A stretch of 64,000 nucleotides of DNA from Glandiceps talaboti (GCF_964340395.1 NC_135549.1:23057342-23121341); one strand, 5' to 3'; shown: positions 24,961 to 38,746, counted from the first letter of the stretch. Numbers and translations are program-made. The notes: generated from the sequence alone by a model not told the origin.

Positions 24961-27900
24961 CATCATCATCATCATCATGCATAATAGAGCTGTCTCATCA
25001 GTGATAAATTTTAACCACTGTAGTCGGGTTATTTACCCTAAAACCACGTCGCGTGTGTAAGGTCTCGGACTGCTGGCATGTCATTGGTGACTAAATATAG
25101 ACGTGCTGTTTTGTAATGGTTGGTTCTGCTGAATGGTTGATTGATTGAGTGAGTGAGCGGACGGGGTATCCAAAGAAAAAAAAACAGAAGTGGGTACGAT
25201 TTCATATTTTGTGCAAAGGAAATATCAATGTATATGTCCCAATTACTTGGATTGTCATCAGGTGGACGGTTGATTAGTAATGGCCAATGAGGTAGGACTA
25301 ATTTCATTATTTTTTGATATTTCATAAATTTGATACATCATTAACTTGGCAGTTCTACCGTGTGGGTATAACGTGTCCATTTTCACAATATCGCATCAGT
25401 TCTACGGTGTGGGTATAACGTGTCCATTTCATAATACCGCATGTTACTAGATACTTCCATTGACTTCTAAAACTCATGTGAGTACACAATTTATATATCG
25501 TGTATGAATGCCGAGCAGATTCATAACAACAATTGTAAGTATCATACAAATACTCTTCTTCATTTTTATTTGGGGGGGGGGGGGGGATAAATTTGATTTG
25601 GGGGGAATTTGTTGGTTTTATAACATATGGCTTGATTTCATATATAATGTGAATGATGAAATACAACTATTGTGAACAACTCTCGACAGTGTAATATTCT
25701 ATTTTTCATTTAACCATTTTGTAGTAACTGTATACGTTTTTCCTGGAGCAATTTATGTTTAAGTAAAACCTCAAGTGACTATCATGTTTCTGTACCTTTC
25801 ATATACATGTATTTTGACAAATATTGCCGTACTAGTGGGAAAATACCCCCCCACACAAAACCATACATTTTAAGTGAGTGTCATTGAAAATATTAAAAAT
25901 TCAACGTACATTATTACAGTAGGCAAAGCCTGTATGTATACAGAAATATATAGCTAATGGAAAGACCAAACAGGTTTTATTCATTCCAGCCATGATATCT
26001 ATTTTTTGAAATTCCATACCATATGTTTGATATTGCTCATTTTGCTGCGTTTTACACATGAGGAGATCTTGTCATGTTGGTATGCAGGAAGGCAATATCA
26101 ATGTGAAGACTAGACCACCATCACTTTTAATTATTGTTTTTTTTAATACCTTATGGTAATGACATCCATCCTTTTCAACTCACCTTGCTGTAAATATACT
26201 TCTAACAATTGTCAAACTTAAATTACCAAAAAACAGGCAACAAAATGTAATAATTTGATAAAAGCCATGAACCATAATGAAGTGTGGTAATGTATGTTTT
26301 ATTGAACAGGTGGGGACTACTGTCTACAAACGTTATAAGAATTCCTGTAGAATAAACCACTATGTACACATAGCGCAATGTACAAAAGCAGTGTTGCATG
26401 GTGCATGTACGTCATTGCATCAGCCAGTGTTTTGTCAAAGCCAACATATGTATAGTCTATATTTGTATATATATAGTCTTAACATAATGTAGTCGTTCTG
26501 TCAATTTGATGTCAATTCCTGAAAAATAAAACATAAAAAGTATTGATGATGGTACAAACATATATTGATATTATGTAAAGTGTATTATATATGTTCATTT
26601 GGTAACTATTATTATACAAAGAGATGCAAGTATTCAATATAAAAATATGAATATCATTTAATGTCCATATTTAGACATAATCATTAAACTATGCTACAAT
26701 GACACTAGTGCATGTAACAATGGCTGCTGGTACAAATGCTAGCTAATCTTTCAAGCTAGTGGGCATTTAAACGAAATTGGCTGTTTTGTTTTATTTTTTT
26801 CTTGTTTCTAAAAAGTTTATGAATCATAATCTTTTATTTTTTATAAAGTGTAATACAGTAAAAATAATCACAATGTGCTTTACAACCAACAGAGAAAACA
26901 AAACAAACATAAAATACAACAGAAAACACTGTGATAATGTTATTGTGTTCTAATTATTCTCATTTCTTAGATGTTAACCTTCAAATTTTAGGAATTGTAA
27001 ATACAATTAGGAATATTAATATGACATGAATAATTTAGTAACTTTGTCATCCCACATTTGAACCTGGTAGTTATGAAATGTAATATTGGTATTTCTAAAA
27101 GTACTAGAAATGACATCTTCTGTGTCAGACAATTTTTGGTACCAGCAATTGCTTTTTACTTCATGATAAAGGTTCAAAATAGAACAAGAAGGTCGACTTA
27201 TTTTCACGCACGCCTATAGTAATGAATGTGAAGCGTGTGGAGCGAAAGTTATGGTGTCGGCCAAGAAATTTAATGTTGGTTATTTTTATGATGTGCCTAT
27301 AGGCAGTAATATTCTATTTCAGGTACCGAGAATTACAAATGAAAAGTTCAAAACAGAAAATATGTCGGACTAATAACAAATTAGGAAGTGAAAATGTAAT
27401 TGTAAGTGATATAGTCTTAGTTACAGATATTTTACACACAGTGTTCCATTTTGTAGGTTGACAGAGTCACACATAATAAATCATATTTGAAATTGTACAT
27501 GGGAACAAAAGCTCCCAAAGGAACATTTGAAATTTGAGATGAATTTGTCATTGATGTGAATAATTTATCACCACATTAATTTCAAAGATGTGGATGGAGT
27601 GGTTTAAATTACATGTACTTGTTCATCTGCATTTATTTTGTTGATAAAAGGGTTGAGATGTTGGGTGTAGCAAAGATGTACATACATAGCCCAGATACTT
27701 GGCTATATAACTTGACAATGGCATTTTTTCAAGCCGATATGTGGTGCGGCGGTGATCGAGTGGTTGATGGAATCCATGGTGGATCTCACCTTACAGGTCT
27801 TAAAGACCCATGTTGGCTCAGGGTCAAAGTGTATGTGTGAAAACAGTTGTGTGGCAGAGTTATAGGGGAAAAGTCTTTAACAAATGAATGATCCCATATA

Positions 27901-29369
27901 TGGTCAAAAAAAAAGTTGTTTCTGGTCAGTGTGTGCATCAGTTAAATACCCCCATGCCTGTCTTTTTTTGTATGTGCGTTTGTTTGTCTGCCCATGCAGT
28001 CTGCAGATCCATGGGGAAACACAAAAATAGTGAAGACAACTACAGAGCCAATCATGGACAAGCAAATGACATCTGCCCCACATACACACTTGCTCTAAAG
28101 AACTAAATAAAAAGAACAGTAACTGCCATAAATAGTAGATTGAGTGACTAGTTTGTTGAGAATACAAAAAAAAGATCGCGTCATTATCATTTTATGGCTT
28201 TATTGAGAGAACCTGGTATTGAATAATAGGCCTTTAAACATGTTAGCTATTGACTATGAATCTCACAGGTTAGGTCCAGCATTACATATCATCCTGTATG
28301 TAAGTCTGCCCTCAATGGATGGACTTTACACACAAGCTCAACAAGCAAACTTAGTTCGTTTAGGGGGAGATGGTCTGGTGTCAATGTGATTTCTGAACTT
28401 CATTTTCATACTTCTAACCAAGTTTTGAAAAATGTCACGCCTTCAATGATAAAAGCTTCTGTATCTCTACTGAGATATTGATAAGGTGATAAAAATTTAC
28501 TTCTGAAGTGAAATATGGTGCTGGGTTTCTGGTAGTACATGTATTTCGATATGTTTACATCATCTCAGTAAACAGGTTCATAAGTTTGGAACTTCATGTT
28601 TACCATGTTTTTTACGTTGCATCGATTGTAGTGGTACTGATGTGACTGCTGCCATTTCATCATGGTTTTAATACATATACATATATGTGTGATGTTGCAC
28701 TTGTGAATGTTCGTGTAGGGGGAGGAAGGGGGAGTGGGGTTGTCCTAAACGAATGATGTTTGCTTATTGAGCTTGTGTGACATCGTGCGATCGTCCTTAA
28801 AGCGAGGGATGATCTCTAATGTGTATATTAATACTTGCATTGTCAATAACTATGTACACACAGAGTGGAAGTCAGAGAATGATCAATCAATCAATCAAAC
28901 CTTGTGATCAGTTATAGACAGCTTCCATTAAGAGACTTTAATTTTAGATGTTTACACTGTTCAAACCTGTCTAGCTGTCTAATATAAAACCTTTTTTCAT
29001 ATTTACTGGACGTGATGAATAGATATCAAACACCACTCAGAATCAATTAAAACCAATTTATTAATATTATGATGTGACGTATACGTGTTATTTCTGACAT
29101 AGAGAAACACTTTGGTAGTCGTTGTGAAAATTATGCTTTTGGTATTATGGAAATTTTATGTATACCCTACATTAGATTTTATGATAATTGGTATCATGTT
29201 TGGAGTTTCAATTATTGTCATTGGTTTAGGTTATGTGCATTAATTATAAGAACATTTTTAATTTGGTGAAAATCAGTCCTGTGTTGTGAGCTCAAACGGC
29301 ATTGTGTTTACACGTACATGTACATTTTGGTAAGTTTGCAATTCACTATTTTCCTCTTTTGCTAGTAAA
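24961..29369. other. Non-coding; small duplications and a possible LINE/SINE relics
   Basis: A 51-base direct duplication (GTGTGGGTATAACGTGTCCA) lies at about 25338-25440. G runs occur at 25572-25586. At 26820-26880 the minus strand reads TGTAAAGCACATTGTGATT...CACTTTATAA, similar in style to a CR1/L2 LINE tail. At 27750-27800 a GGTGATCGAGTGGTTGATGG stretch resembles a tRNA A-box, perhaps an old SINE. No gene is supported. Confidence 0.4.
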
Positions 29370-29741
29370 TACAACTGCTGACATCAGACCATGGACGAAA
29401 GGAACATGTTACAAACAGGGAAGTAAACAACTGAAAATAACACTCGGCACAGCATGTTGGAAGTACAGAGACTTATATTAATTTTATCCTTTGATAAGAA
29501 CAGTTTTATGGCCACTTTATATAATAGTTTACATGTACATTCACAAACAAATTTCCAGTTCCTCTGGCATTTCATGTACACATAAAGAGGCCATAACACA
29601 GTTCTTATCAAACAATGAAATGTAATACAAGTCTCTGTACTTCCACCATGCTGTGCTGAATATTATTAATCCAATTCCGTTGTTTACTTTCCCTGTTTGT
29701 AACAACTTCTGTTTGTTCACAGTCTGTTGTCAGCAGTTGTA
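29370..29741. mobile_element. MITE with ~125-bp terminal inverted repeats
   Basis: Starts ACAACTGCTGACATCAGACC; the right end on the other strand reads ACAACTGCTGACAACAGACT. The arms share GTTACAAACAGGGAA, CAGCACAGCATGxTGGAAGT, ACAGAGACTT and TTTGATAAGAAC. The 372-bp element is nearly all inverted repeat. A TA on each side would fit a Tc1/mariner-type target site. No coding capacity. Confidence 0.88.
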
Positions 29742-32700
29742 ATAAAATAATCTGCGTAACATAATATATTTCAGGTAAGAAATTTGTAAAGCCAAGTTAG
29801 AATTTGACAATGTTCTTTGTAATTTAGTAAGGGCAAAGCGAAAGTGAGGTGACCAGTGGGTTGGACTGGACTGTGAAGTCGTGATGTAAACATGATATTT
29901 ACTGGTGTAGTGGGATCTGATCTGGTTGTTGTTGTAAACTTAAAATGATGTCAGTTCATTTGACACTCTTTGGCATCGGTCCCGTATGTTTAGCCAAAAG
30001 CAAAACAACATGTGTGTATGAATTACTTCGTTATATCGTTGGATAAAATAGGCTATTACTATTTGGTTTAGTGGCGTAATTCCAGGAATACTTCAAGTAC
30101 GAGTCGGCCTGTATCCGTGTACGTACACCCAAAGATGTGATGTTATGAGTGGAGACTTTAATCAGTTGAAGACATGCCCTTTCCTGGCTGTAACTGATAC
30201 CAGTAATAGGGGGGGAGTTCCTCTATTGTTTACATCACAGCCAGGATCACATGCCAAGACAGAGTATATACATGTGGCAGGCACAAGTGTGTACTGTTAT
30301 CGGTAACCTCCCTTCATTCATTCAACTGAAGGTTGCAGCTATATTGATATACTGTTGGATATTCCTGGATTAGTCTAAGGAGACGGTATAGTTACATAGA
30401 CATGTGTCGGAAACACAGTGTGTGTACATGACCATCATTGCTTTCACAAGTCTGAAGGTTGTGGTTCTATTTATCTACTGTTAAAAAGATTTTTGGATTA
30501 ACGGTTGTGTTTCCTGTTTCATATCATTCTTAGTCCACTCCTTCATTCATCCGTGAGGTTTAGGATGGAATGTTGATTCTATCCAGGTTTATGTCGGGTA
30601 AGACTGTTTTATCTTTTATCTCTGAAATTACATATTGTGATGCTAGCCTTGAAATTCTTGTCATCACTCCACCAATTCATGCCAAGTACTAGTATGTATG
30701 GATGTAACATTGTATGGACGATGTCTTCTACTAAGATGAAATGTGTGGAATTTTGTATTGTTAAAGTTTTGTGCAAGTTACATAAGTCGTTAAAGTCATT
30801 TCAAGTCTATGAAGATTTCCCTGATTCTGGAGATTCATAAATCGATTACTGTATATGAAAATTATGATATAGTGTTTTCTGTAGTTTCAAATCTGTGAAG
30901 GCCATCATGTTGTAGTATAGTACTATAGGAACAGAACAAAACAGTTTTGATACACTGTTCTTAAAACGAAAGACAAACTTTTTGTCACTGGTCAAATTTG
31001 ATGAAACTGGGTTTTCTTTGTGAGTCACCTCATACTCACATAGTAAAGGGGATAGGGGAATAACAGATTTTTGGTGTTATCACAAATTTCTGTATGTCAG
31101 TCTAATTAACTTTGAGGGCACTTAAAATATTTGGCCTTTCCCAAAATGCCCCATTGTGCCGCTCGTTTAAAGATATGTTTCTATATTATTGTATACGTGT
31201 AGATATTTCCAAAAAAAACTGACTGTACGTGATGACGACAGAGATCACCGCACTGTACATTTTTACAGACTGATTTGCTCCTCATATTACATATCACACC
31301 AAATGTTGAAATTTAGACAGGATGGGTGGTTTTCCGGTAAGATGACCAATTCCTGTATAACAGCCAGGATCTTGTCTTTTCCGGAATGTGTCTATTACAT
31401 AAAAATTATTTTAAATTTAGTAATTGTGTGAAATACCGGTAGGTGGTACTAGCACATAACTGTAAACCCTAAAGCTTTTACATGTACAGTGTTTTGATGC
31501 CACTCTTGTTATTATGCATGTATTGTATCCTAGCACTGTGAAATATTCTTTATATTGAAGTTTTAAATGGTACTCTAACTATACATACAAAAATCTGATA
31601 AATTCCAGTGATCAGTGGGTAATATGGAGATGCCATTTATTCAAAATATATGTGAAAATATGAAACTTTATTTAATAATAATAATGGATAAAAATCCACC
31701 TGTAGTGTGCCCCCCCCCCCCCCTCCCCCCTCACTTTATCAGTGTTTTCCTGGGCAAGCCCCATGTACTCCATTCTTTCATGAAATATCCTACAGGAAAG
31801 CATGCTTGCTATCCCCACCCCCACTTAATTTACCACCAGAATTATGGTACAGTATGTTACATGTTAACCACACTGTCCATTAGTTGAGCTTTCAAATAAA
31901 ACTGTAGTAAACATACTGGATTTGTAGATAGTTACAGATACAGTTTAAAGTATATGAATGAAGATGTGTTTACGTTTGTATTATTGGGGAAACAGTGTTA
32001 GCGTACATTATGGTGACTGTTTTAATATTGTACTTACAGGTTTGCCCATGGTCATTGTCTTTATAACAAAGAACAACCTTCCTGGTTATTTATATAGCCT
32101 TCAAATAGTTCTCTCATCAGGGCAGTTTTTTGCAAAAATGTCTTTCCATGGCCATGTATTTATTTAAATCTCCTTGCCATGATAATTTGCTTCAAAAAAT
32201 GATAAAGTTCAGTAAAGTATGAATGTATGTATACATACACAGAATATTTGCCAGATCATATTTTTGTAAATCTGGTGGTGTTTGCTCGTCTGAAGACCAT
32301 GTATTAAGCTGAGATAGGAAAAGTCAGTTAAGATTTACGTAATTTCCTACATACATGTAACAATATTTATATTTAGTAAACCGGAAAATACGTACTGCTG
32401 ATGGAGATCAGGTAAAGCATATCTGCGGATAAGCTAATTCAAAAATAGATTTGATATCCCATAATTTGTAATGATAATGCCACATTTCCTGATTTTATAG
32501 TGGATAGCTAGCTGTCTCTAAAACTGAAATAAAAACACATAGTACGGTATGTAAAGAATTGGAACCGAAATAGATAGAAACATATTATCTAGAATTGGAA
32601 CTGAAATACAAATAGAAACACAGTAAACTTGAACCAAGTGTAAAAACTATGGCAATTTTATTGTCAGAAATTGTCAGAATAGTTGTGTTTGGCGCAGCAC

Positions 32701-32910
32701 TTCTGTTTTTACTTGTGTGCCATGTTTGAACCCATCTGATGGACTATTTAAGGGCATTCCAATGTCATGTCCATTTCTTTGAAAAGGAACAGTACACTAC
32801 TCCAAAATGAAATACATGTATATCCAGTTCTACTTGACATGTTGTATGTTATCAGGTTAGCATAAGTCTGCCATGGTGTGTTGATATGTCACAGCTGAAC
32901 TGTAATTAGA
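29742..32910. other. Non-coding, no gene seen
   Basis: AT-rich with a C-rich run at 31711-31728. Frames of 67-90 codons (for example 31615-31887) lack splice or domain support. Confidence 0.5.
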
Positions 32911-33185
32911 TGTTATTCGCCAATAGTTTCTTCGTTCAGCCAAGGAAAATAGAGTGACCTAAGGGGCCTTAGGTCACGAGTAACCCTTAGGTCACGAGTA
33001 TTTTCCAGCTGAATGAATAAAAATATTGGAGAATAACATAATTATATCAGCACCAGTAATATCAATGAAAAATCTGGGACAGTAATGGCAATTTTGAATG
33101 TTTTGAACACAGCAGAACGAGTGACGTAGACACGCGTTGTCGTGACATAGATGCGCGTTGTCGTGATGTAGAATGACCAGAGTAT
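32911..33185. mobile_element. Third copy of the TTATTCCCC foldback MITE
   Basis: TTATTCGCCAAT, TTCTTCGTTCAGCC, a central duplicated CTTAGGTCACGAGTA, AGCTGAATGAAT, and ATATTGGAGAATAA. It is followed by GAACGAGTGACGTAGACACG as in the copies at 2285-2765. The centre and the GTTGTCGTGA words near 33140-33170 are internally duplicated. Confidence 0.7.
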
Positions 33186-33482
33186 ATATTCCATATTTGT
33201 GGTTCAACTTGGCTTGTGCATGGTATAAGAGTTTTTATAGTGCGGTATTTCTGTGTCACTTGATAGAGGGCATTGACTCCCAACAAGAAAGTATTTTACC
33301 AGGCTTTTAGTGTCAGAACGGAATGATGTAAGACTAGCTTACAATCATTGTAGGTTTTTATAGCATTTTTATGGAACTTGTAGGAAGTGGTTTCCCTTTT
33401 CAGAGTTCAATTTGTTGTTCTCCCAGATACCTAAAGAATGTGTTAAAAGCAAACTAGAGATAGCCTATCAGTGCTGTGGTGG

Positions 33483-33491
33483 CGTGTGTGT

Positions 33492-33570
<79 letters not shown>
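33483..33570. repeat. (GT)n microsatellite
   Basis: About 44 GT dinucleotides with one TAT interruption. Confidence 0.97.
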
Positions 33571-33572
<2 letters not shown>

Positions 33573-34270
33573 CTCTTTCCATAGAACTAAAACCACAGTA
33601 ATAAGGCCAAATAGTGTCTACAGTACTTGAAAATCTACATCTACCTAAATGCATGCGTAGAAATCCTGTTGTCATAATTAAAGCAGTGTTCTTGGCCATG
33701 CCACATTTTAAACAAAGTATCCAGAGACCTCACTGCCATCCATCCCTAATCTGTTCCCATTCAGCTGCTTTCCTCTTGGGTATTGTCCCTAAGTGGCCTT
33801 AAATTATCATTAGCGGTAGACCACATATAAAGGTGTTATTGATATCTTTATCATTAATATCAAGCCAGTTTATATTGCTGTCTATAATTTAAGTAATGAT
33901 ATTATTGTCATTTAGCGTACCAGTAATGTTGGCCAAAGTTTTGTTCATATACCAAGTGATATTTGTGATCCAAGAACTACCATGTACAATGTACTGTGCA
34001 GGTATTTTAGTACTGGTAGGTAATTGGTTTTTGCCAATTTTCAAAACAAAGTGATAGGGATAGTGGCAGAAGTAGTTTACTCATTTCACTGATATTAAAA
34101 TGAATATGTATGGAACGAACGAGACATTTCATATTGTACATGTTTATGTATAGTCAGTCTAGAATCCTTTACAGCCACAGATCGCCTCTAGACTCAGTGT
34201 TTTTGCTAAGGTTGGGAACTCCGGTATTAAACAAATGGAGAAAGGGATAAAAATGGCATTGTAGAGTCGA
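33571..34270. other. Non-coding, no gene seen
   Basis: No exon-like segment. A short hairpin (GTCTAGAATC...CTCTAGACTC) lies at 34155-34198; a related sequence occurs at 23918-23970. Confidence 0.5.
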
Positions 34271-34595
34271 TGGTAATTTTGTTTGGCAACCCATGTAAAA
34301 TGACATGGGAACCCAATAGATTTTACCTACTTGCTGCCCTTAACAAAAAACACTGGTAGGGAACCCATGTAAAATGGCATGGGAACCCCAATAGATTTTA
34401 TCTCCTTGCCGCCCTTAGCAAAAAACACTGGTAGGGAGCCCAGGTAAAATGACATCGGAACCCCAATAGATTTTACCTACTTGCCGCCCTTAGCAAAAAA
34501 ACCCCCAAAACACTGGTATGGAACCCAGGTAAAATGACATGGGAACCCCAATAGATTTTACCTACTTGCTGCCCTTAGCAAAAAAAAAACACTGA
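34271..34595. repeat. 75-85-bp tandem array (~4 units) derived from a CAGTGTTTT MITE end
   Basis: Units read GGGAACCCATGTAAAATGAC, ATGGGAACCCCAATAGATTT, TACCTACTTGCTGCCCTTA, GCAAAAAACACTGGTA. On the other strand this is CAGTGTTTTT...TAAGGGCGGCAAG...GGTTCCC, the terminal sequence of the element at 59732-60003. Confidence 0.85.
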
Positions 34596-34813
34596 CTGAC
34601 TAATTTACATATACATACAGTTTGCCTCAGAGTCAAAAGTGTAAATTTCCCTGACGGTCTAAACTTGGAAACATCAATAAATTCAAACAAAAATGCTGTG
34701 TAAGTATAATACTAGTGAAATAACAATCTTATAGAGATAACAAGACATTGATTTGAGGGTAACATCTGTGTATATAGACTGACATTCTGAGGGATGTGGT
34801 GTGTTTTAAAACC

Positions 34814-34908
34814 TAGCCTGGAATTCCATGCTGTCCTCCAGGGCACAATATGTTATTGCAGTCCTTGGTATAGTCAGAGTCCCTTAGGACTGCATGGATT
34901 GCAGGCTA
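34814..34908. mobile_element. 95-bp hairpin element, ends TAGCCTGGAATCCATGCTGTCC-like
   Basis: Left end TAGCCTGGAATTCCATGCTG with TCC; the right end on the other strand reads TAGCCTGCAATCCATGCAGT with CC. The same end sequence forms the unit of the 49-bp array at 53432-54066. Confidence 0.7.
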
Positions 34909-35064
34909 TGTGAAAGTATATCTGTACTAGGATTATGGTATCAGCAGTGAAAGTAAAGGTTAGTTATAATTTTGAATATCTGTTGGAGGGTAGAATAATC
35001 TAGCAATATGTCAAAAGTATAATTTAATTATAAAAAGATATACACATACATGAACTTTCTATAT

Positions 35065-35157
35065 TTATACAGCCCAACTATCCTGTGGGACTTGTGTGTG
35101 TTCTTTATGAGAAAGGGCATGTTGGTTGTGGTACAAAATATAAGGAATTGATTGGTT
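35065..35157 (-). CDS. Possible terminal exon e of the minus-strand gene
   Basis: Acceptor gttatgtag ends at 35158 and is followed in phase 0 by 30 codons (NQSIPYILYHNQHALSHKEH, TQVPQDSWAV) and a TAA at 35065-35067. An ATTAAA, a known variant polyadenylation signal, lies on the minus strand at 35023-35028. It would close the chain of exons a-d. Evidence is only phase fit and peptide character; intervening exons may be missed, or the match may be chance. Confidence 0.25.
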   Translation of the reverse strand, partial: NQSIPYILYHNQHALSHKEHTQVPQDSWAV

Positions 35158-35642
35158 CTACATAACTGATCAGATGTATGAATGATTGTACAGCTTGGAT
35201 CTACTAGCACCACTTTTAACTTCAGAACACTTTACTGAGGTGTTTTCTGACATTTTGACCTATGTGTCCATTCAAAAGAGAAAATTATTAAAAACTGGAA
35301 TTTCTTGCTAGTCAGTACATATAGTGTACAGGAACACATCAAATTTTGGTCTGTCAAGAAATTTTTGCAGCACTCAAATTTTCTTTGTAGGCACACTGGA
35401 CTGGTAATTTAATATTCCTTTCTTGAATCAGTACTATATGTTATGTTGGATAGTTATAGAAAATTGTACCACATTTTGGTAGCAACACTAAAGAGTGAAA
35501 ATTGTACCACATTCAACACTCAAAAGTGAGAATTAATATCATATAAAAAGAGCCACCCACACAGTATATTTGTATATGACATTGAATCTAACCATGCATT
35601 GGTAAGTGAATGACCTCTCAAGGGAAGGGCTATGATTAGTAT

Positions 35643-36030
35643 GGTATTGAATCTCTCCATCTATACCACAGTATATGTCAACTTTGGTGTGAGGTATTGA
35701 ATCTCTCCATCTATACCACAGTATATGTCAAGTTTGATGTGAGGTATTGAATCTCTCCATCTATACCACAGTATATGTCAGCTTTGGTGTGAGGTATTGA
35801 ATCTCTCCATCTATACCACAGTATATGTCAACTTTGGTGTGAGGTATTGAATCTCTCCATCAATACCACAATATATGTCAACTTTGGTGTGAGGTATTGA
35901 ATCTCTCCATCTATACCACAGTATATGTCAACTTTGGTGTGAGGTATTGAATCTCTCCATCTATACCACAGTATATGTCAACTTTGGTGTGAGGTATTGA
36001 ATCTCTCCATCAAAACCACAATATATACCA
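35643..36030. repeat. 50-bp minisatellite, ~8 units
   Basis: Unit GAGGTATTGAATCTCTCCAT, CTATACCACAGTATATGTCA, ACTTTGGTGT. The units are nearly identical. If the minus-strand gene is real, the array sits in its intron between exons d and e. Confidence 0.95.
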
Positions 36031-36612
36031 TGGGGATTACATGTATGTTAACTTTGATGTGTCCGGAATTAGTGAACTTTGGCAAACAATAGGATGAAAT
36101 TATCGTAATTTTCTTCATTTAGTCTTCATATCTAGTCCATGAATGTATTTTTTTGTGAAACTGGATGGTTCCACCAATGGCAAAACTTGGTTTACAAATA
36201 TAGAAAAGGCACTTACATTGTATATTAACAAGGAAATTAAGACACTGAAATTTTTGTTAGAAATAAATGTATTATAATTTATTTACTATAATAGTGAATT
36301 GTTTTCAAAGATTCACATTTCCTTGAGTTTGATAATAAAGTAAAGCAGTCTTCAATTTGTATCTTCTAAATTTGATATTCTTACTTTGTTTGTGTCAAAA
36401 TGAAAAAAACAAAACAAAATATATATAAATTTCAAATATTTGACTTTCTAACCCAGTTCCATTCTGACCCATTCTCATCCGACACATCCCCGTCTCAGTT
36501 TCTTTATGCTAAGTTACAATAATGATGTAAGTCTTGCAAGTCTTCTGAAATGCTGTGTAGTTAAGTGCTTGGAGTGTTTCACAGTAAAATGTCACTGCGT
36601 ACTTAACCTTAC
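36031..36612. other. Non-coding next to exon d
   Basis: AT-rich; no further exon-like segment on either strand. The plus-strand frame at 36506-36712 overlaps exon d and is read as its shadow. Confidence 0.4.
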
Positions 36613-36690
36613 GAGAATCAATAAAAATCCATCAGATAGCAAGTTGGGTAAGATCCTGTGCCATTTTCTATTTGAAGTGACATCCATCAC
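36613..36690 (-). CDS. Unrecognised minus-strand gene, exon d
   Basis: Acceptor gtctagccag ends at 36691; donor GTAAGG starts at 36612. It is exactly 26 codons in phase 0 on both sides, in register with exon c: VMDVTSNRKWHRILPNLLSD then GFLLIL. Small, so chance is possible, but both splice sites are good and the phase fits. Confidence 0.35.
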
Positions 36691-38084
36691 CTGGCTAGAC
36701 AGGAACATGTGACGTTAGAGAACTAGGTGCACTCAAGGTCTGGACATCTCAGCCAACAGTTACAAAAAAACCATGGTAACGTTGATGAGATTTGTAACTA
36801 TGCTCTCAGTGAAAGTTTTAGTATTGGTAACATATATGAAAGTACATGTATATATTGAAAGGAGTGTGTCTGTGAGATGAAATCTATCAACACATGATAG
36901 AATGAGTACTCGGGAGATGCCAAGAACAACAGACAACAGACTGCTTAGCAATTACATAGTGTGTCTGCTAAGAAATTGGTTTATATGTCGATACTTCGCA
37001 TAAGGAAACTTGAACTTCAGTTCTAAAATTCAGAGTTCACTGCATAATTGTGACGAAAATTGTGTCAGTTAATTGCATATTGATTCAAAATGGCTGCCAA
37101 ACTTTAGTAATATAAGTGAAAAAAAAAATTAATTAATTAATTTTGGAAGACATGATAAACGCTCTGCTGACTTCATGTTTTTTTTTGTAATTTTCTGAAG
37201 GATATATAACCAAGCAAAATGATGAAAACGTGAAACATTAGTATGATATAAAGTCTTTTCAAGTACATGTGGTTGTCTTTCATAATAAACACACTGTTAG
37301 GAATAGAAACTCAATACCATCAATCATCGTAAAGAATTGAAAGAACTCTAGGAAATATGGATATTAGTCAACCTACAGCTATGATATAATTTATATATAA
37401 TATAAGTATCATATTACTTAATAGTGTCAGTTTGGAGTATGAATTTATGATTCATCATTTATCGCTATGACGGAAATGTAAAAAAAAAGTGATAATTAGT
37501 AAATATGATAATAGCAGTATGAAAATGGATCCTGCAAAGTTCAAATTATAACCCTGGTTACTACCGGAGGTTGCTGGAATGAGAAGGTCAGGTGTGGGTG
37601 GGTGGCTATATAGTATATTTAGTTGATAAACTGTAAATGGAAAGTAAAACATGGTGACTCTATATACTGCATAATTATAATATTCTAATGTCATTTCCGT
37701 TTTGTTTTTTTCAACCCTTAAGATAAAAATTAACCATCAAATATTTGACTTTCAGGAGTGGGGTATTTTTAATCACAGCATCTATCAACTTGACAGCCTT
37801 GAACAAATGTGTTAGCCATGACATAGTTTGGTTGCTTTGTGAACTCTTAGCAACGACTAGCAGACTTTTTTGATTGCCGGCAATGTTAGATTTATGTATG
37901 TACTTGAGGATTTATAGTGTCAGTAGTAGGATTGCTCTCAGTACTCTTATACTTGTCTTCCGAGGGTACAGCTGATGTATGTGTACAATGGAAGCTTTTG
38001 TTCATTCATCATGTACTCATTTATTAAGCCATTCAAATTGTCATTCATAGTAATCTATCGCTCTATATATGTATTGTCCATGCA
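36691..38084. other. Putative intron of the minus-strand gene
   Basis: Contains (AATT)n at 37129-37142 and poly-A/T. The minus-strand frame at 37455-37694 follows a good acceptor-like tract (cttctcattccag) but is hydrophobic, and its phase does not fit exons c or d. Confidence 0.4.
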
Positions 38085-38475
38085 TTGAACCAGCCATCCA
38101 TTAAGCTATCCACTGTCCCTCCCTTCATTTGTATGTCCATCTATCCACCACCCTTTCCATCCATCCATCCATCCACTCACTCATCCATCCATCCGGTCGT
38201 CCATCCATCCATCCATCCAGCCAGCCAGCCAGTCAGCCAGCCAGCCATCTCTACCTTCCAGCTGTCCATCCATTCATCCTTCCATCCATCCATCCATCCA
38301 CCCACTCATCCATCCATCCGTTCATCCATCCCTCCATTTATCCATCCCTCCATCCATCCATCTTTACCTTCCAACTGTCCATCCATCCATCCATCCATCC
38401 ACCCACCCACCCATCTGTCCATCCATCCAGCTCTCCCTTCCAATTGTCCGTCAATCCATCCATCCGTCCGTATGT
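38085..38475. repeat. (CATC)n degenerate microsatellite
   Basis: CCATCCATC tracts with CCAGCCAG, ACTCACTC and CCCACCCA interruptions. Two frames of 132 and 184 codons across it (His/Pro/Ser/Ile-rich) are artefacts. Confidence 0.95.
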
Positions 38476-38746
38476 CTGGCTAGCATTCTTTCATCTATCT
38501 ATTCAGCTAAACATTCATCTCACCAACCATCCAGTCATGAATTTTTCTAATGAATTATCAAGTTTTTGTTTGGCAAGAGGCATTTTATTTTGCCATGTAT
38601 CTGGGCACTCAAATTGTTTGCATGATATACCATGGCCTTGTATTATATATATATTTGACATCATTCCAGAAATAAAACAATAACACTATAAAAGTTGGCC
38701 TGAGAAAACTACTGTTTTGAAATAAAAATCGTAAAATATGTTTCAC

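Noticed and set aside
37455-37694. Minus-strand frame after a good acceptor-like tract
   Set aside because: Phase does not fit exons c or d, and the sequence is AT-driven hydrophobic.
38085-38683. 132- and 184-codon frames rich in His, Pro, Ser
   Set aside because: Produced by the CATC microsatellite; no splice or domain support.
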